Shown here: positions 1 to 8,642 of the stretch, piece by piece
Position numbering within the stretch: the stretch's first letter is position 1
Layout: the number at the start of each line of letters is the position of its first letter
Origin: UBA1723 sp045642085
GTDB taxonomy: Bacteria; Bacteroidota; Bacteroidia; Bacteroidales; Paludibacteraceae
Direction: 5' to 3'
Assembly: GCA_045642085.1 (NCBI GenBank)
Contig: JAZUIF010000114.1
Coordinates: forward strand, 1 to 38,951
Length of the DNA: 38,951 nt
Notes under the pieces: generated by a model
The model's input: the letters and a program-made list of their open reading frames with translations, nothing else
What the model was told of the DNA's origin: nothing
Databases searched by the model: none
Made by a program: the position numbers and the translations under genes

Positions 1-1
1 T

Positions 2-835
2 AAAGCGGTTGAAGAATTAACCGCTCAATATGATGGCTACCATTTCAGCATAAATTCTAAAGATATATTCAATCCATTCAGTCTACTGAATGCATTAAGC
101 GACAGTTTACTGGACAATTATTGGTTTGACAGCGGCACTCCAAGTTGGCTAATCGATCAGCTGAGGACACTCAATTTTAAGATCGAGGATTTGGGTGGTT
201 CGCAAGCCGCGATATCAAGTTTTGACGTGGCTACTGAAAATGCCACTAATGCATTGCCTATTCTCTTCCAGAGCGGATACTTGACAATCAAGAGCTACGA
301 TCCAAGGACAAAATTGTTCACTCTCGCTTTCCCCAACAATGAGGTCAAGGTGGGGCTGGTCGACAATCTTATGCCATACTATGTCACGAAAAACATCCAG
401 GCTAAAGACGTTTTCATCGGCAATTTCGGTTGGAAGATGAACGACGACAAAGTGGATGAAGCATTAAGTCTGATGCGTTCGTTCTTGTCGGGAATCGACT
501 ATATTTATTATCAAGACGGAGAGAAGAGCTACCATTTGATTTTCTTCTTGATCGCAAACCTATTATGCTCCCACGTCGAATCTGAAGTCCACAATTCAGC
601 TGGCAGAAGTGACGTCGTCATGAAGACAAAGAGTCATATCTACGTCTTTGAATTTAAGTTTCAAGGGAAGTTAGACAAAGCTTTGCTTCAGATAGACGAG
701 AAGGGTTATCCAATCCCTTACGAATCCGATGGCAGAAAGATAGTCAAGATAGCAGTCAATTTCAACAATGAGATCCGCACCATCGACGGTTGGGCGATTG
801 ATAGAGATGGGGAGGTAGAATATACGATGTTTTAA
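2..835 (+). CDS. AAA-ATPase-like / PD-(D/E)XK nuclease superfamily protein (3' part, start outside window)
   Basis: Frame 2 is open from the first base of the window to the TAA at 833-835, so this is the C-terminal 277 residues of a longer gene. The first part carries the end of the AAA-ATPase-like domain, with the family hallmarks YDGYHF, NPFSLLNAL and YWFDSGTPSWLI. The last third is a PD-(D/E)XK-type domain: an Asp in GRSDVV (codon 611-613) and the E-x-K pair in VFEFKF (Glu at 650-652, Lys at 656-658). Proteins of this architecture (AAA-ATPase_like plus DUF1703) are abundant, often multicopy, in Bacteroidales and their function is largely unknown; a nucleic-acid-related or defence role is only inferred. 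The only internal start that would give a complete ORF, a TTG near 191, is rejected because clear family sequence lies upstream of it. A terminator-like hairpin follows at 882-915. Confidence 0.85.
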   Translation, partial: KAVEELTAQYDGYHFSINSKDIFNPFSLLNALSDSLLDNYWFDSGTPSWLIDQLRTLNFKIEDLGGSQAAISSFDVATENATNALPILFQSGYLTIKSYDPRTKLFTLAFPNNEVKVGLVDNLMPYYVTKNIQAKDVFIGNFGWKMNDDKVDEALSLMRSFLSGIDYIYYQDGEKSYHLIFFLIANLLCSHVESEVHNSAGRSDVVMKTKSHIYVFEFKFQGKLDKALLQIDEKGYPIPYESDGRKIVKIAVNFNNEIRTIDGWAIDRDGEVEYTMF

Positions 836-881
836 ATTCTATATTTATAAAACAGGAACTTCGAATTCAGCTATATAGATG

Positions 882-915
882 AAAAATGGGCAGGTTATAA
901 AAACCGCCCATTTTT
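882..915. terminator. Bidirectional Rho-independent terminator-like hairpin between converging genes
   Basis: An aaaaatgggc arm pairs with gcccattttt, and ggtt/aacc extends the stem around a short loop. T-rich sequence follows on the plus strand (the cgtttttt run) and the arm itself supplies five U on the minus strand. It sits between the convergent nuclease-like gene and the giant calycin-repeat gene and could end both transcripts. Confidence 0.75.
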
Positions 916-929
916 CGTTTTTTCAATAA

Positions 930-957
930 GGTCAGGCACAAAGACCTGCCCCTACGG
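930..957 (-). repeat. REP-like element, GTAGGGGCAGGT type
   Basis: Read on the minus strand this begins ccgtaggggcaggtc, the same core as the two copies in the 10839-10906 element. The internal palindrome is degenerate here (cagg/cctg). It lies immediately after the stop codon of the giant gene. Confidence 0.5.
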
Positions 958-959
958 TT

Positions 960-3900
960 TTATTTCTTCACAATGAATTTCTTGCCATTCTGGATATAGA
1001 TTCCGGCTGGCAACATATCTCTGTCAATAATATTATCGCCGACAAAAGCTCCTGTGATTGTAAAGATTCTTGTGTCAACAACCTTATTTGGCATAACAGG
1101 AAGCTCAGGAACAGAAGTTAGAGAATCACCAAAGTTGACTGTAAATGTGATACCAAGATCGATAAGCTCAACCTCCATATCATAGAACACCTTAGTCAAA
1201 CCTAGTTTTGACCTTCCATCAGTAACCTTTACTCTTGCATACTCTGTCTGGTTACCAATTTCATAGATATCATCTGTGATGATCTTTACTGTATCCTCTC
1301 CCTCAAAGCAGATCATATCTGTTGTTGTTGTAGGAAGTTCAATTTTTACGTCTCCAACAGTGATATCGCCATCGCCTAAGTCGACTGTCAAATCAACCAA
1401 TGTCAAAGTCAACTTGTTATTGTTATATGCTAGACGAGTCTTGCCTTGACGCATGCCATAAAACTCGCCATTCACAGCCACAACTAGATTATCAACGACT
1501 GAATTGTATATCGTCTTATCATCGCTTGATCCATTTTCTTCCACGACTCCAGTATTTGTCTTATCTGAGAATCCGAAGTTAACAGTCACATACATATCCT
1601 CCAAATCGATTCCGATCACAGCCTTCAACTTATCGTAGTTGTTTGATGATGTAGCCGACTTGATCTCTACCGGAATCTCAGGTAATGAGTTGCCTAATGC
1701 ATCTGGATTCTTTGATGTGATAAAGATATTCTTTAGAATCTGCATTCTGATGCTGTCGCCACTTGTGTATGGCACATTCTCCAAAACGATATCTCCTACA
1801 AGCATTCCGTCTTCGCCCTCTCCCATCACGAAGTCCATGATCGAAAGTGTAGCCATTCCATTGTCGTAATACTTGATTGTGATATCCTGTGTCTGCGGCT
1901 GCATATCGTCGCCTGAGATATTAATCACTAGATCATCTGTGTAGACAACTGTACGAAGCAATTTTGGTCCGACGTTCTCTTCTACGACTCCAGTATTTGT
2001 CTTATTAGAGAATCCGAAGTTTACAGTCACATACATATCCTCCAAATCGATTCCGATAACGGCTTTCAACTTGTCAAAATTCTTTGATGATGTAGCCGAC
2101 TTGATCTCAACAGGAATTTCAGGCAATGAGTTGCCTAACGCATCCGGATTAGATGAAGTGATGAAGATATTCTTTAGAATCTGCATTCTGATGCTGTCCG
2201 ACTCTGTATATGGTACGCTATCCAAAATGATATCACCTACAAGCATTCCATCTTCACCCTCACCCATGATGAAGTTCATGATTGAAAGTGTAGCATAACC
2301 ATTGTCGTAATATGCAACAGTGATATCCTGTGTCTGTGGCTGCATGTCGTCGCCAGAGATATTGATTACAAGATCATCTGTGTAGACAACTTTGCGAAGC
2401 AATTTTGGTCCATTCTCTCCTGGAATCACAGGAACAACAGGATTAGTAGTATCTGGAGTTTCAGGAGTCACTGTGATTGTATCGTAACCAAATCGGAATA
2501 CGTTTGTTCCTGCAGTGATATTCATATATAGCTTCGACAATGATCTGTCGGAAACAAACTTATCTACATTTACATCAGTCGCATTACCTGCCATTTTAAG
2601 CACTGCCTTTCCGTTTGCTCTCAAGCTATCACTTAACACATAACGCAAACCAGTTAATGTCATATTATCAACCTTAACTACAACCGACTTATCACTGTAG
2701 TAGTCGACTTTAGCAGCTGCCTTCTTCAACTCTCCATTAGCATTCAACACATCATTGTAAGTTGCGCTCATCACAACTGTCGCCTCTGGGCTCTCCTCTA
2801 TCTCTGTTTTCTCAGCTCCGAAGATAACATTCACCTTTTCTCCCATCTCAACCAAATCAAGGTTGATCTCGGCATCAAGTGTAGTGTACTCCAAATCAGT
2901 GATTGCAAGAGTAACTTCAACTGGCAATACTCCAAGAGCAGCACCGATAGTACCAAGTTTTGGAGCAATTGTCACATTTCTTGTCGCACTCATTCTGATG
3001 CTGTCAGTAACAGTGTAAGGAACGCTATCTACGACGATATCACCGACTACGATGTCAGCGTCGACAGCAAAATCGAACAATGAGATTGTAGCAAAACCAT
3101 TATCATAGAACTCTACCTTCAAATCCTCACGACCAGTTGTCACGAGCTCTCCATTAGACTTTACGATTAGGCTATCATTGTAAACTACCGATTTAACCAA
3201 CTCTACAGGGATTGGCAAACCAAATGTTGCCTCTACAGGCTCACCAATCAAAGTATTGCTCATGTCAAGATTCATTCTCAACACTACGTTTGCAAAGTCG
3301 CCAGCGGTACATGTTCCTGAGATCTTCACTGGAACATCACTTACCTTACCCTCATTTGTCACCTCTGCCAACACTTCTCCAGAAAGAGTGATTGAATCAC
3401 CAGACTTAGTCATATCAACTCCCTCAATGTGGAAATCACCCATCATCTTCTTCTCTTCTCCGATGATACGGTTGAAATCTTTGATGTCGATAGTAGCTGT
3501 ATTGTCTGACAAATATGAGATAGAAATAGACTTGCTCTTCTCCACACCATATTTCTTTCCAGAATATGTAAGCATTAGATCAGTATATGTCTTGCTTGAC
3601 ACTGTGTCAGGAGCATAGCCGAATGTTCTGCCATCGCTGAATACCATCTGAAGTTTGCTATAGTCTAATGAAGACGCACCAGAAACGATGATGTCAGTTG
3701 CAGAAAAACGGATGCTGTCAGCAGAACGCTCGTATGCGACGCTATCGATAAACATCTTTCTGTCAGCTAAAACAAATGTGGCTAAGTTGTTAGAGTAATA
3801 CGACACAACAATAGTTTCCTTACTAGAAGTCTTGCCCTGCTTCATGATATCAGTGTAAGAAGCCTCCTTGATTAAGATAACCTCCGGCACTACAGTCTCC

Positions 3901-5885
3901 TCTGACTTCTTCTCTGTTGGATAACCAAACTTAAGTTCAGCGATATAACCAAGTGTGCTCAAATCCACACCGATATTTGCCTTCAAACCTTTATATTCAG
4001 CATCTGTCTTAGCAGCCTTGATTGTCATTGGTATAACAGGACCAATCTCTGTTGCAACGTTAGCAGAACCAGAAATCACAATCGAATCACCTACTGTCTC
4101 ATACTTCAAATCAGGCATCACAATCTTACCAAGTTCAAATGAACCTACAGTCAAATCTTCGATAGTCAAGATTACCTTATTATCTGAATAGTATTCAGCA
4201 GAGATAGATTTAAGTTCAGCCTCAGAAGCCACACCATTTACAATAGCATACATAGTGTCGGAATAAACCTCCGAATCAACAACTGTTGGAGGAGTGTAGA
4301 TACCAAATTCATATGTCTTATTCTCATTCACAACTGTTCCTGAAGCCTTTTTATTGTCGGCAGAGATAGCCAAATCAACACCATTGCCAGCCAACTTGAT
4401 TCCAGCCTCAGAAGAAGTGTATCCAACCTTCTCAATCACAATCGACTCAAGTTTCACTGTAGCCAAATTGTTATCGTAAAGATCGATTGAAAGATTCTTC
4501 AATGCAGGAACGTCACCCTCAGCAGTCAAATAATCCTCAAAAGAAAGAGTATTGATGATCTTAGGTAGAACATACTTACCATACTCCATGACAGTTGTTC
4601 CTACTGTGATTGTTCCGTATGCAGTGTCAGCACCAGCCACAAGATCAACGATTGTACCGTCCTCTGCAGTACCCTTAATCAACGTCAAATCTCCGTCTTT
4701 AGTGTAGGCAACGCTATCTGCTTTGATTGCAGGAGTCGAGTCATCAATCTTTAGATTTGCCTTTAGGTTGTCGTAAAGTTCAACAGTCAAAGCCTTCTTT
4801 ACTGGCTCCAATACCTCTTCTGCCTTTACTACCAGCCACTGGATAAACTCCATTGCAGAGACAAGCACTGGTTTAGCTACCTCAGGTTGCTTATCAACGA
4901 ACTGTATTTCGTAAGTGTGGAAATTATCCGCATCGACTGCGATATCATTACCTTTAACAGTGATTGTAAGCAGACGAGCAGCTTCATCATAAGCAGATTC
5001 CGAAGTCGCACCTCTACCGTCTACACTATAAAACAACTTAGACGCATCATATTCACCCTCAACAGTCAACTTAAAGGCATCTTTATTACCGTCAAGCAAA
5101 TCCTCGCCATCGTAAGTCAAAGTCTGAAGTTTCGAATTATAGATAAAACGGATATCATCCACAATCAACTTATCGTTAGCAGTAGATCCAGGAATAGGAT
5201 TAGTCGTCATATTCATCAACATGTAACGAGTATCATTCTCCATATCCACCTTGGCAGGAGTGTAATACTCGAAAGCTCCAGTGAAACGAGTCCAATCCTC
5301 ACATGGTGTGATTGGGAACTCTAGGAACGCAACAACATAATCCTCCTTTGTTGGATAACCATCAGGAGCAGGATCTGCGAAATCGACATCACCATGAATG
5401 AACGCGTTCACATTTCCATTATAATCACCCTTCTCTCCTCTTGTATATTTAGCATAAAATTCAAGAGAGTCAGGAAGACCAATAAACTCAAGGCTACCGT
5501 CGGCACCCATATTACGGTTAGTCTCATTATGATTTTTTTTATCAGTTGGAGTCGTACTTCCCATGAAGATATTACCAGTGGTAAGATTACCGTTGGCTTT
5601 GGCAATACCCATAACTGATTTAGATATCAACTGAACAGCATTGCCTGTTCTACCGGCAACCTTGGTCGTTTGTGTCAAAGCTGTCTTTTTTCCTGTGCTC
5701 AACAATGGTGCTGTACCAAGACTTGCATTATAAAAAGAGTGAAGACCATTGCCAGGCTCGTTGGCAGTAGTCCAATCCATATCAAGATTACCGTTTGGAA
5801 TCTGATACACGCCCTCAGCGTAAGATGCAGCACCACCCAAAACGGAAGCCGCAAACAATGATATTATCGATTTTATCTTATTCAT
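960..5885 (-). CDS. Giant secreted protein: PCMD-like N-terminus, about ten calycin-like repeats, sorting-type C-terminus
   Basis: The protein has 1641 residues. Residues 1-23 form a signal peptide. About 24-250 resemble a PCMD (putative carbohydrate metabolism) domain, also found in the first gene of this cluster. About 251-338 form an Ig-like linker. From about 339 to 1600 come roughly ten beta-rich repeats, recognised by starts such as YTDDL, YNDSL or YSDTM, a central YYDNG/YYSDN followed by A-T-L, then D-S-I, and in the longer units a final VNFGF. Units of about 95 and 130-147 residues are mixed. They resemble the calycin-like (lipocalin-fold) domains of Bacteroidales secreted proteins; this assignment is by pattern and moderate. 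Repeats at 1160-1306 and 1307-1453 are nearly identical. The last 40 residues (IFTITGAFV..., then LPAGIYIQNGKKFIVKK) look like the end of a type IX secretion sorting domain. It begins 23 bp after the beta-barrel gene and is probably co-transcribed. Ligand unknown. Confidence 0.85.
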   Translation of the reverse strand: MNKIKSIISLFAASVLGGAASYAEGVYQIPNGNLDMDWTTANEPGNGLHSFYNASLGTAPLLSTGKKTALTQTTKVAGRTGNAVQLISKSVMGIAKANGNLTTGNIFMGSTTPTDKKNHNETNRNMGADGSLEFIGLPDSLEFYAKYTRGEKGDYNGNVNAFIHGDVDFADPAPDGYPTKEDYVVAFLEFPITPCEDWTRFTGAFEYYTPAKVDMENDTRYMLMNMTTNPIPGSTANDKLIVDDIRFIYNSKLQTLTYDGEDLLDGNKDAFKLTVEGEYDASKLFYSVDGRGATSESAYDEAARLLTITVKGNDIAVDADNFHTYEIQFVDKQPEVAKPVLVSAMEFIQWLVVKAEEVLEPVKKALTVELYDNLKANLKIDDSTPAIKADSVAYTKDGDLTLIKGTAEDGTIVDLVAGADTAYGTITVGTTVMEYGKYVLPKIINTLSFEDYLTAEGDVPALKNLSIDLYDNNLATVKLESIVIEKVGYTSSEAGIKLAGNGVDLAISADNKKASGTVVNENKTYEFGIYTPPTVVDSEVYSDTMYAIVNGVASEAELKSISAEYYSDNKVILTIEDLTVGSFELGKIVMPDLKYETVGDSIVISGSANVATEIGPVIPMTIKAAKTDAEYKGLKANIGVDLSTLGYIAELKFGYPTEKKSEETVVPEVILIKEASYTDIMKQGKTSSKETIVVSYYSNNLATFVLADRKMFIDSVAYERSADSIRFSATDIIVSGASSLDYSKLQMVFSDGRTFGYAPDTVSSKTYTDLMLTYSGKKYGVEKSKSISISYLSDNTATIDIKDFNRIIGEEKKMMGDFHIEGVDMTKSGDSITLSGEVLAEVTNEGKVSDVPVKISGTCTAGDFANVVLRMNLDMSNTLIGEPVEATFGLPIPVELVKSVVYNDSLIVKSNGELVTTGREDLKVEFYDNGFATISLFDFAVDADIVVGDIVVDSVPYTVTDSIRMSATRNVTIAPKLGTIGAALGVLPVEVTLAITDLEYTTLDAEINLDLVEMGEKVNVIFGAEKTEIEESPEATVVMSATYNDVLNANGELKKAAAKVDYYSDKSVVVKVDNMTLTGLRYVLSDSLRANGKAVLKMAGNATDVNVDKFVSDRSLSKLYMNITAGTNVFRFGYDTITVTPETPDTTNPVVPVIPGENGPKLLRKVVYTDDLVINISGDDMQPQTQDITVAYYDNGYATLSIMNFIMGEGEDGMLVGDIILDSVPYTESDSIRMQILKNIFITSSNPDALGNSLPEIPVEIKSATSSKNFDKLKAVIGIDLEDMYVTVNFGFSNKTNTGVVEENVGPKLLRTVVYTDDLVINISGDDMQPQTQDITIKYYDNGMATLSIMDFVMGEGEDGMLVGDIVLENVPYTSGDSIRMQILKNIFITSKNPDALGNSLPEIPVEIKSATSSNNYDKLKAVIGIDLEDMYVTVNFGFSDKTNTGVVEENGSSDDKTIYNSVVDNLVVAVNGEFYGMRQGKTRLAYNNNKLTLTLVDLTVDLGDGDITVGDVKIELPTTTTDMICFEGEDTVKIITDDIYEIGNQTEYARVKVTDGRSKLGLTKVFYDMEVELIDLGITFTVNFGDSLTSVPELPVMPNKVVDTRIFTITGAFVGDNIIDRDMLPAGIYIQNGKKFIVKK
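1527..2408 (-). repeat. Two 441-bp tandem repeats inside the giant calycin-repeat gene
   Basis: Unit 1968-2408 encodes residues 1160-1306 and unit 1527-1967 encodes 1307-1453. Both start at PKLLR and end near TNTGVVEEN. By eye about 15 of 147 residues differ, so this is a recent in-frame duplication; the other repeats of the protein are far more divergent. Confidence 0.9.
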
Positions 5886-5908
5886 ATACTTTTTCTTTTT
5901 TTTCGTTA

Positions 5909-6817
5909 TTATATACCAACAAATAATCCCACAGAGAAGAATATTGGGTACATCTTAAAAGTGATTGTTTCAAAATTCTCAGGGAATACACTTCCAAAAC
6001 CTAAGTCAAGATTTCCGAATACTCCGAAATACTTATTGATTTTGAAATCAGCTGCGACTTCAGCACCTAATCCATTTTTCTTTACGTCAGAAGAAAAATC
6101 ATAAGATGCGGTTGATCCATCACTAAAGACAATCTTCTGACCTGTAGGATTTCCTTCACGCAAATATCCGTCGTAAACCTCTCCCTTAAACTCCTTGTTA
6201 AGATTAATCTGTACGTATGGACCTACACGGAAATCAAGACGTGGAGATACTCTCACCATAAACTCAAGAGGCATCTTAAGCGAGATAAGCTGAGCCTCTG
6301 TCTTGTCGATACCTGTGAAATAGCCACTGATATAGTCGCCACCCTGCTCGATACTCATCTTGTAATTCTTCACACTTGCTTCGGCATTCATACCCTCAAT
6401 AGCAAGACGCTCACCAAAATAAATACCAAGTCTCTGCTTCTCTCCTAACATCTTGTAGCCATAAATCTCCTGCATGAAAGCTCCGTTAGGGCTGAACGAC
6501 TCCATCGAACGAATCTCAGCAGGCAGTGGAACTGGTGTGATTCCACCGATTGTGAAACCAGCTCTATAACCATAACCGAACCCTTTCAATGTTGTTGTGA
6601 AATCCTCAAAAGTAGGTTTTACTCTGACTTTTGCTACCGCAGTGTCAGCCTCTGTATAAGCCTCTTTTTCAGTCGGAGCCACTCTTTCTTCTATTACCTG
6701 AGTCGCAACTACATCAACTGAATCAGATGCCTTGTGGCGACGAGCAGATGCCGAGAATGTGGAGATGAAAAGCATCGCCACAAGTGATATGATATAATAT
6801 TTATTCTTCATCTTCAT
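5909..6817 (-). CDS. Outer-membrane beta-barrel protein of the PCMD/calycin cluster
   Basis: This 302-residue protein starts with a signal peptide (hydrophobic core IISLVAMLFISTF, cleavage near SASA/RRH). A short charged stretch, about residues 28-70, is followed by alternating amphipathic strands rich in G, Y and F, ending in FFSVGLFVGI. This is the pattern of the small porin-like outer membrane beta-barrel families of Bacteroidetes. Its start overlaps the 3' end of the PCMD lipoprotein gene by 17 bp, with a second possible ATG at 6811, and the giant gene follows after 23 bp. The tight arrangement suggests translational coupling and a shared function at the outer membrane, possibly as anchor or channel for the other two products. 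That role is inferred from context only. Confidence 0.75.
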   Translation of the reverse strand: MKMKNKYYIISLVAMLFISTFSASARRHKASDSVDVVATQVIEERVAPTEKEAYTEADTAVAKVRVKPTFEDFTTTLKGFGYGYRAGFTIGGITPVPLPAEIRSMESFSPNGAFMQEIYGYKMLGEKQRLGIYFGERLAIEGMNAEASVKNYKMSIEQGGDYISGYFTGIDKTEAQLISLKMPLEFMVRVSPRLDFRVGPYVQINLNKEFKGEVYDGYLREGNPTGQKIVFSDGSTASYDFSSDVKKNGLGAEVAADFKINKYFGVFGNLDLGFGSVFPENFETITFKMYPIFFSVGLFVGI

Positions 6818-7961
6818 TACAAATTAGTCGTACTTCATCAACTGTAAATGTACTGCCCACTGCACCTGAGAATTCAGCACCCTCAAAACTTGAAGTGAAC
6901 ACAACTGCGAAGCTATAGCCTCTGTTTGCCAAACGATCTTCATCAATCTCCTCCAACATCTCAAATGGAATGTTGATCTCAGTCCACTTGTCGGCTGGAA
7001 TACGCTGCGCTTCCTCCTTGCTGATAAACGCACGAGCCACGATATTAGGATTTGTCTTTGCGTCATCTCCATGTAGGACTACAGTTTTGCCATTAGCATC
7101 TGTATTCTTATAAAAGACAGCATACAAATCTGGATAGTCCACCATGTCTGGCACGTCGACTAACTTCTTATTCACCAAACGTCTGTATTTCTCTCCTGCC
7201 TTATATTTAGCCACACACTTGATTCTCATTGGACGAAGTTGGAATGGTCTTCCAAACAATGTGGCTGCCATCGCATCTTTCAATGCCTGGCTCACATCAA
7301 ATGAGCCCACAAACAAGTTTCCTGCTGCGATAGGCATTCCCGCCATCTCACCAAACTTACCTGTCGTACAAGTGACAAGAGATACAGCATGACCAGAGTA
7401 TCCATTCTCCTCTACGATTGTAGGGTACTCATTAGGCAATGCTGTCGACTTACTCAACTTATATCCAGGATTTCCTGATGCCCAATAGTCGGCATCATCA
7501 TTATTAAGCCAAACGTTGAATTTTCCAGTGTTGTCCAAACGATGATCCTCAAAATTAAACTCTATGATTTTCTTCTCACGAGTAAACGCATCGTCTGGAA
7601 CATAGAATGATATTGTATAAAGACGGTTCCATTTTCCATCTTCACTTGTGGTCTGGATTTTGATTTCATCCGACTTATATTCCGACACATTGTTACGTGT
7701 GGCACCATCAGTAAGCACATACTCAATGCTCATCAATGATAAGTCAGCGTCTGAACGAACCTCAAACTTGATTTCATTGTCTGCAGGTGGAACTATTCTG
7801 ATAGAATCGGATAGACGATAAAAAACTGATTCCGGATTTGGATGATGAAGGATCACCTTTTCTATATCACATTCTGAATTAGGCAACTCATCTTGAATAC
7901 AAGAGGACGTTCCTAACACAAATAAACTAAGAGTTGGCAATAAACGCCAAAAATGTTTCAT
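6801..7961 (-). CDS. PCMD domain-containing lipoprotein
   Basis: The signal peptide ends in the lipobox LGTSSC, so this is a lipoprotein, probably surface exposed. About residues 30-130 are an Ig-like region with EIKFEVRSDADLSLMSIEYV. The remainder is a PCMD-type beta-sandwich with EFNFEDHRLD, YWASGNPGYKLS, GHAVSLVT, AAGNLFVGSF and a closing TFTVDEVRLIC. PCMD means putative carbohydrate metabolism domain; a glycan ligand is expected but not shown. I chose the ATG at 7961 (MKHFW) because it gives a normal lipoprotein signal; the frame is open to an ATG at 7976 (MTMPIM), which is also possible. A promoter-like element lies at 8003-8033. It is the first gene of the cluster and shares its domain type with the N-terminus of the giant protein. 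Confidence 0.85.
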   Translation of the reverse strand: MKHFWRLLPTLSLFVLGTSSCIQDELPNSECDIEKVILHHPNPESVFYRLSDSIRIVPPADNEIKFEVRSDADLSLMSIEYVLTDGATRNNVSEYKSDEIKIQTTSEDGKWNRLYTISFYVPDDAFTREKKIIEFNFEDHRLDNTGKFNVWLNNDDADYWASGNPGYKLSKSTALPNEYPTIVEENGYSGHAVSLVTCTTGKFGEMAGMPIAAGNLFVGSFDVSQALKDAMAATLFGRPFQLRPMRIKCVAKYKAGEKYRRLVNKKLVDVPDMVDYPDLYAVFYKNTDANGKTVVLHGDDAKTNPNIVARAFISKEEAQRIPADKWTEINIPFEMLEEIDEDRLANRGYSFAVVFTSSFEGAEFSGAVGSTFTVDEVRLICNEDEE

Positions 7962-8002
7962 TATAGGCATTGTCATGACTAAATATTAAATAACCTTTTC
8001 CA

Positions 8003-8033
8003 CAAAGGTAATGAAAAATACATGAAACACTAA
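8003..8033 (-). promoter_or_regulatory. Bacteroidetes-type promoter for the PCMD cluster
   Basis: On the minus strand there is a TAnnTTTG -7 element (tacctttg, 8003-8010), 19 bases downstream of a weak -33 element (ttag, 8030-8033). The predicted start of transcription gives a leader of about 20-40 bases before the first gene. Confidence 0.45.
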
Positions 8034-8200
8034 CATTTTAAGGATTTAACATGAATTTGGCAACAAAATAATATATATCGTCTATGTCGTTAAACATTCT
8101 TCACTCCAATTTTTCACTTTTAATTTTGATTATTCAATCCTATTTTCCATTTTTACAAAAAGATTTCAAAAAACATCTGCGTCGGAGAATCTGCAAAACA

Positions 8201-8234
8201 AAAAAAGAGATGCAATTTTCATTACATCTCTTTT
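8201..8234 (-). terminator. Terminator of the tRNA-Asn operon
   Basis: On the minus strand aaaagagatg pairs with catctctttt around a 12-14 base loop, followed by a run of seven T. It begins six bases after the last tRNA. Confidence 0.8.
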
Positions 8235-8239
8235 GAAGG

Positions 8240-8313
8240 CGCTTCTTCTAAGGCTTGAACTTAGGACCCCATGATTAACAGTCATGTGCTCTAACCAACT
8301 GAGCTAAAGAAGC
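8240..8313 (-). tRNA. tRNA-Asn (anticodon GUU), copy 3 in transcription order
   Basis: The 74-nt cloverleaf has acceptor stem gcttctt/aagaagc with discriminator G, anticodon loop ctgttaa (anticodon complement aac at 8277-8279), and T arm ctaag-ttcaagc-cttag. CCA is not encoded. It is identical to the two upstream copies and is followed directly by a terminator. Confidence 0.95.
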
Positions 8314-8350
8314 ATTACCGAAACTGTTTTACATCGGTTTCACGATGTTG

Positions 8351-8424
8351 CGCTTCTTCTAAGGCTTGAACTTAGGACCCCATGATTAACAGTCATGTGC
8401 TCTAACCAACTGAGCTAAAGAAGC
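8351..8424 (-). tRNA. tRNA-Asn (anticodon GUU), copy 2
   Basis: Same 74-nt sequence and cloverleaf as the neighbouring copies, with anticodon GUU and no encoded CCA. It is separated from copy 3 by a 37-nt spacer holding a 6-bp hairpin (8331-8348 on the plus strand). Confidence 0.95.
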
Positions 8425-8460
8425 ATTCCGAAACTGTTTTACATCGGTTTCACGATGTTG

Positions 8461-8534
8461 CGCTTCTTCTAAGGCTTGAACTTAGGACCCCATGATTAAC
8501 AGTCATGTGCTCTAACCAACTGAGCTAAAGAAGC
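8461..8534 (-). tRNA. tRNA-Asn (anticodon GUU), copy 1 (promoter-proximal)
   Basis: Identical to the two downstream copies, with anticodon GUU. It is separated from copy 2 by a 36-nt spacer that matches the other spacer except for one deleted base and carries the same hairpin (8441-8458). A promoter-like element lies about 40 bases upstream. Confidence 0.95.
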
Positions 8535-8573
8535 ATTTTATGTTGTGCAACCCTCTTCTTGCGAATTGCGATG

Positions 8574-8604
8574 CAAAAGTAGTGCTTTTTTGAAACAAAA
8601 CAAT
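8574..8604 (-). promoter_or_regulatory. Promoter of the tRNA-Asn triplet
   Basis: A minus-strand TAnnTTTG -7 element (tacttttg, 8574-8581) stands 19 bases from an attg -33-like element (8601-8604). It overlaps a candidate plus-strand -7 element, tatatttg at 8604-8611, that could serve the kinase gene starting at 8643. Confidence 0.5.
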
Positions 8605-8642
8605 ATATTTGCTAAAAAAATAACAAAAAAAGTGAAAAAAAT

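Noticed and set aside
1400..5861. Many plus-strand open frames of 60-145 codons across this region
   Set aside because: They are antisense to the giant calycin-repeat gene, have no family pattern, and repeat whenever the sense gene repeats (for example 1639-1869 and 2071-2298).
8240..8534. Regular repeats of about 74 bases with 36-37 base spacers, resembling a CRISPR array
   Set aside because: The repeats fold as complete tRNA-Asn cloverleaves, and the spacers are nearly identical to one another, unlike CRISPR spacers.
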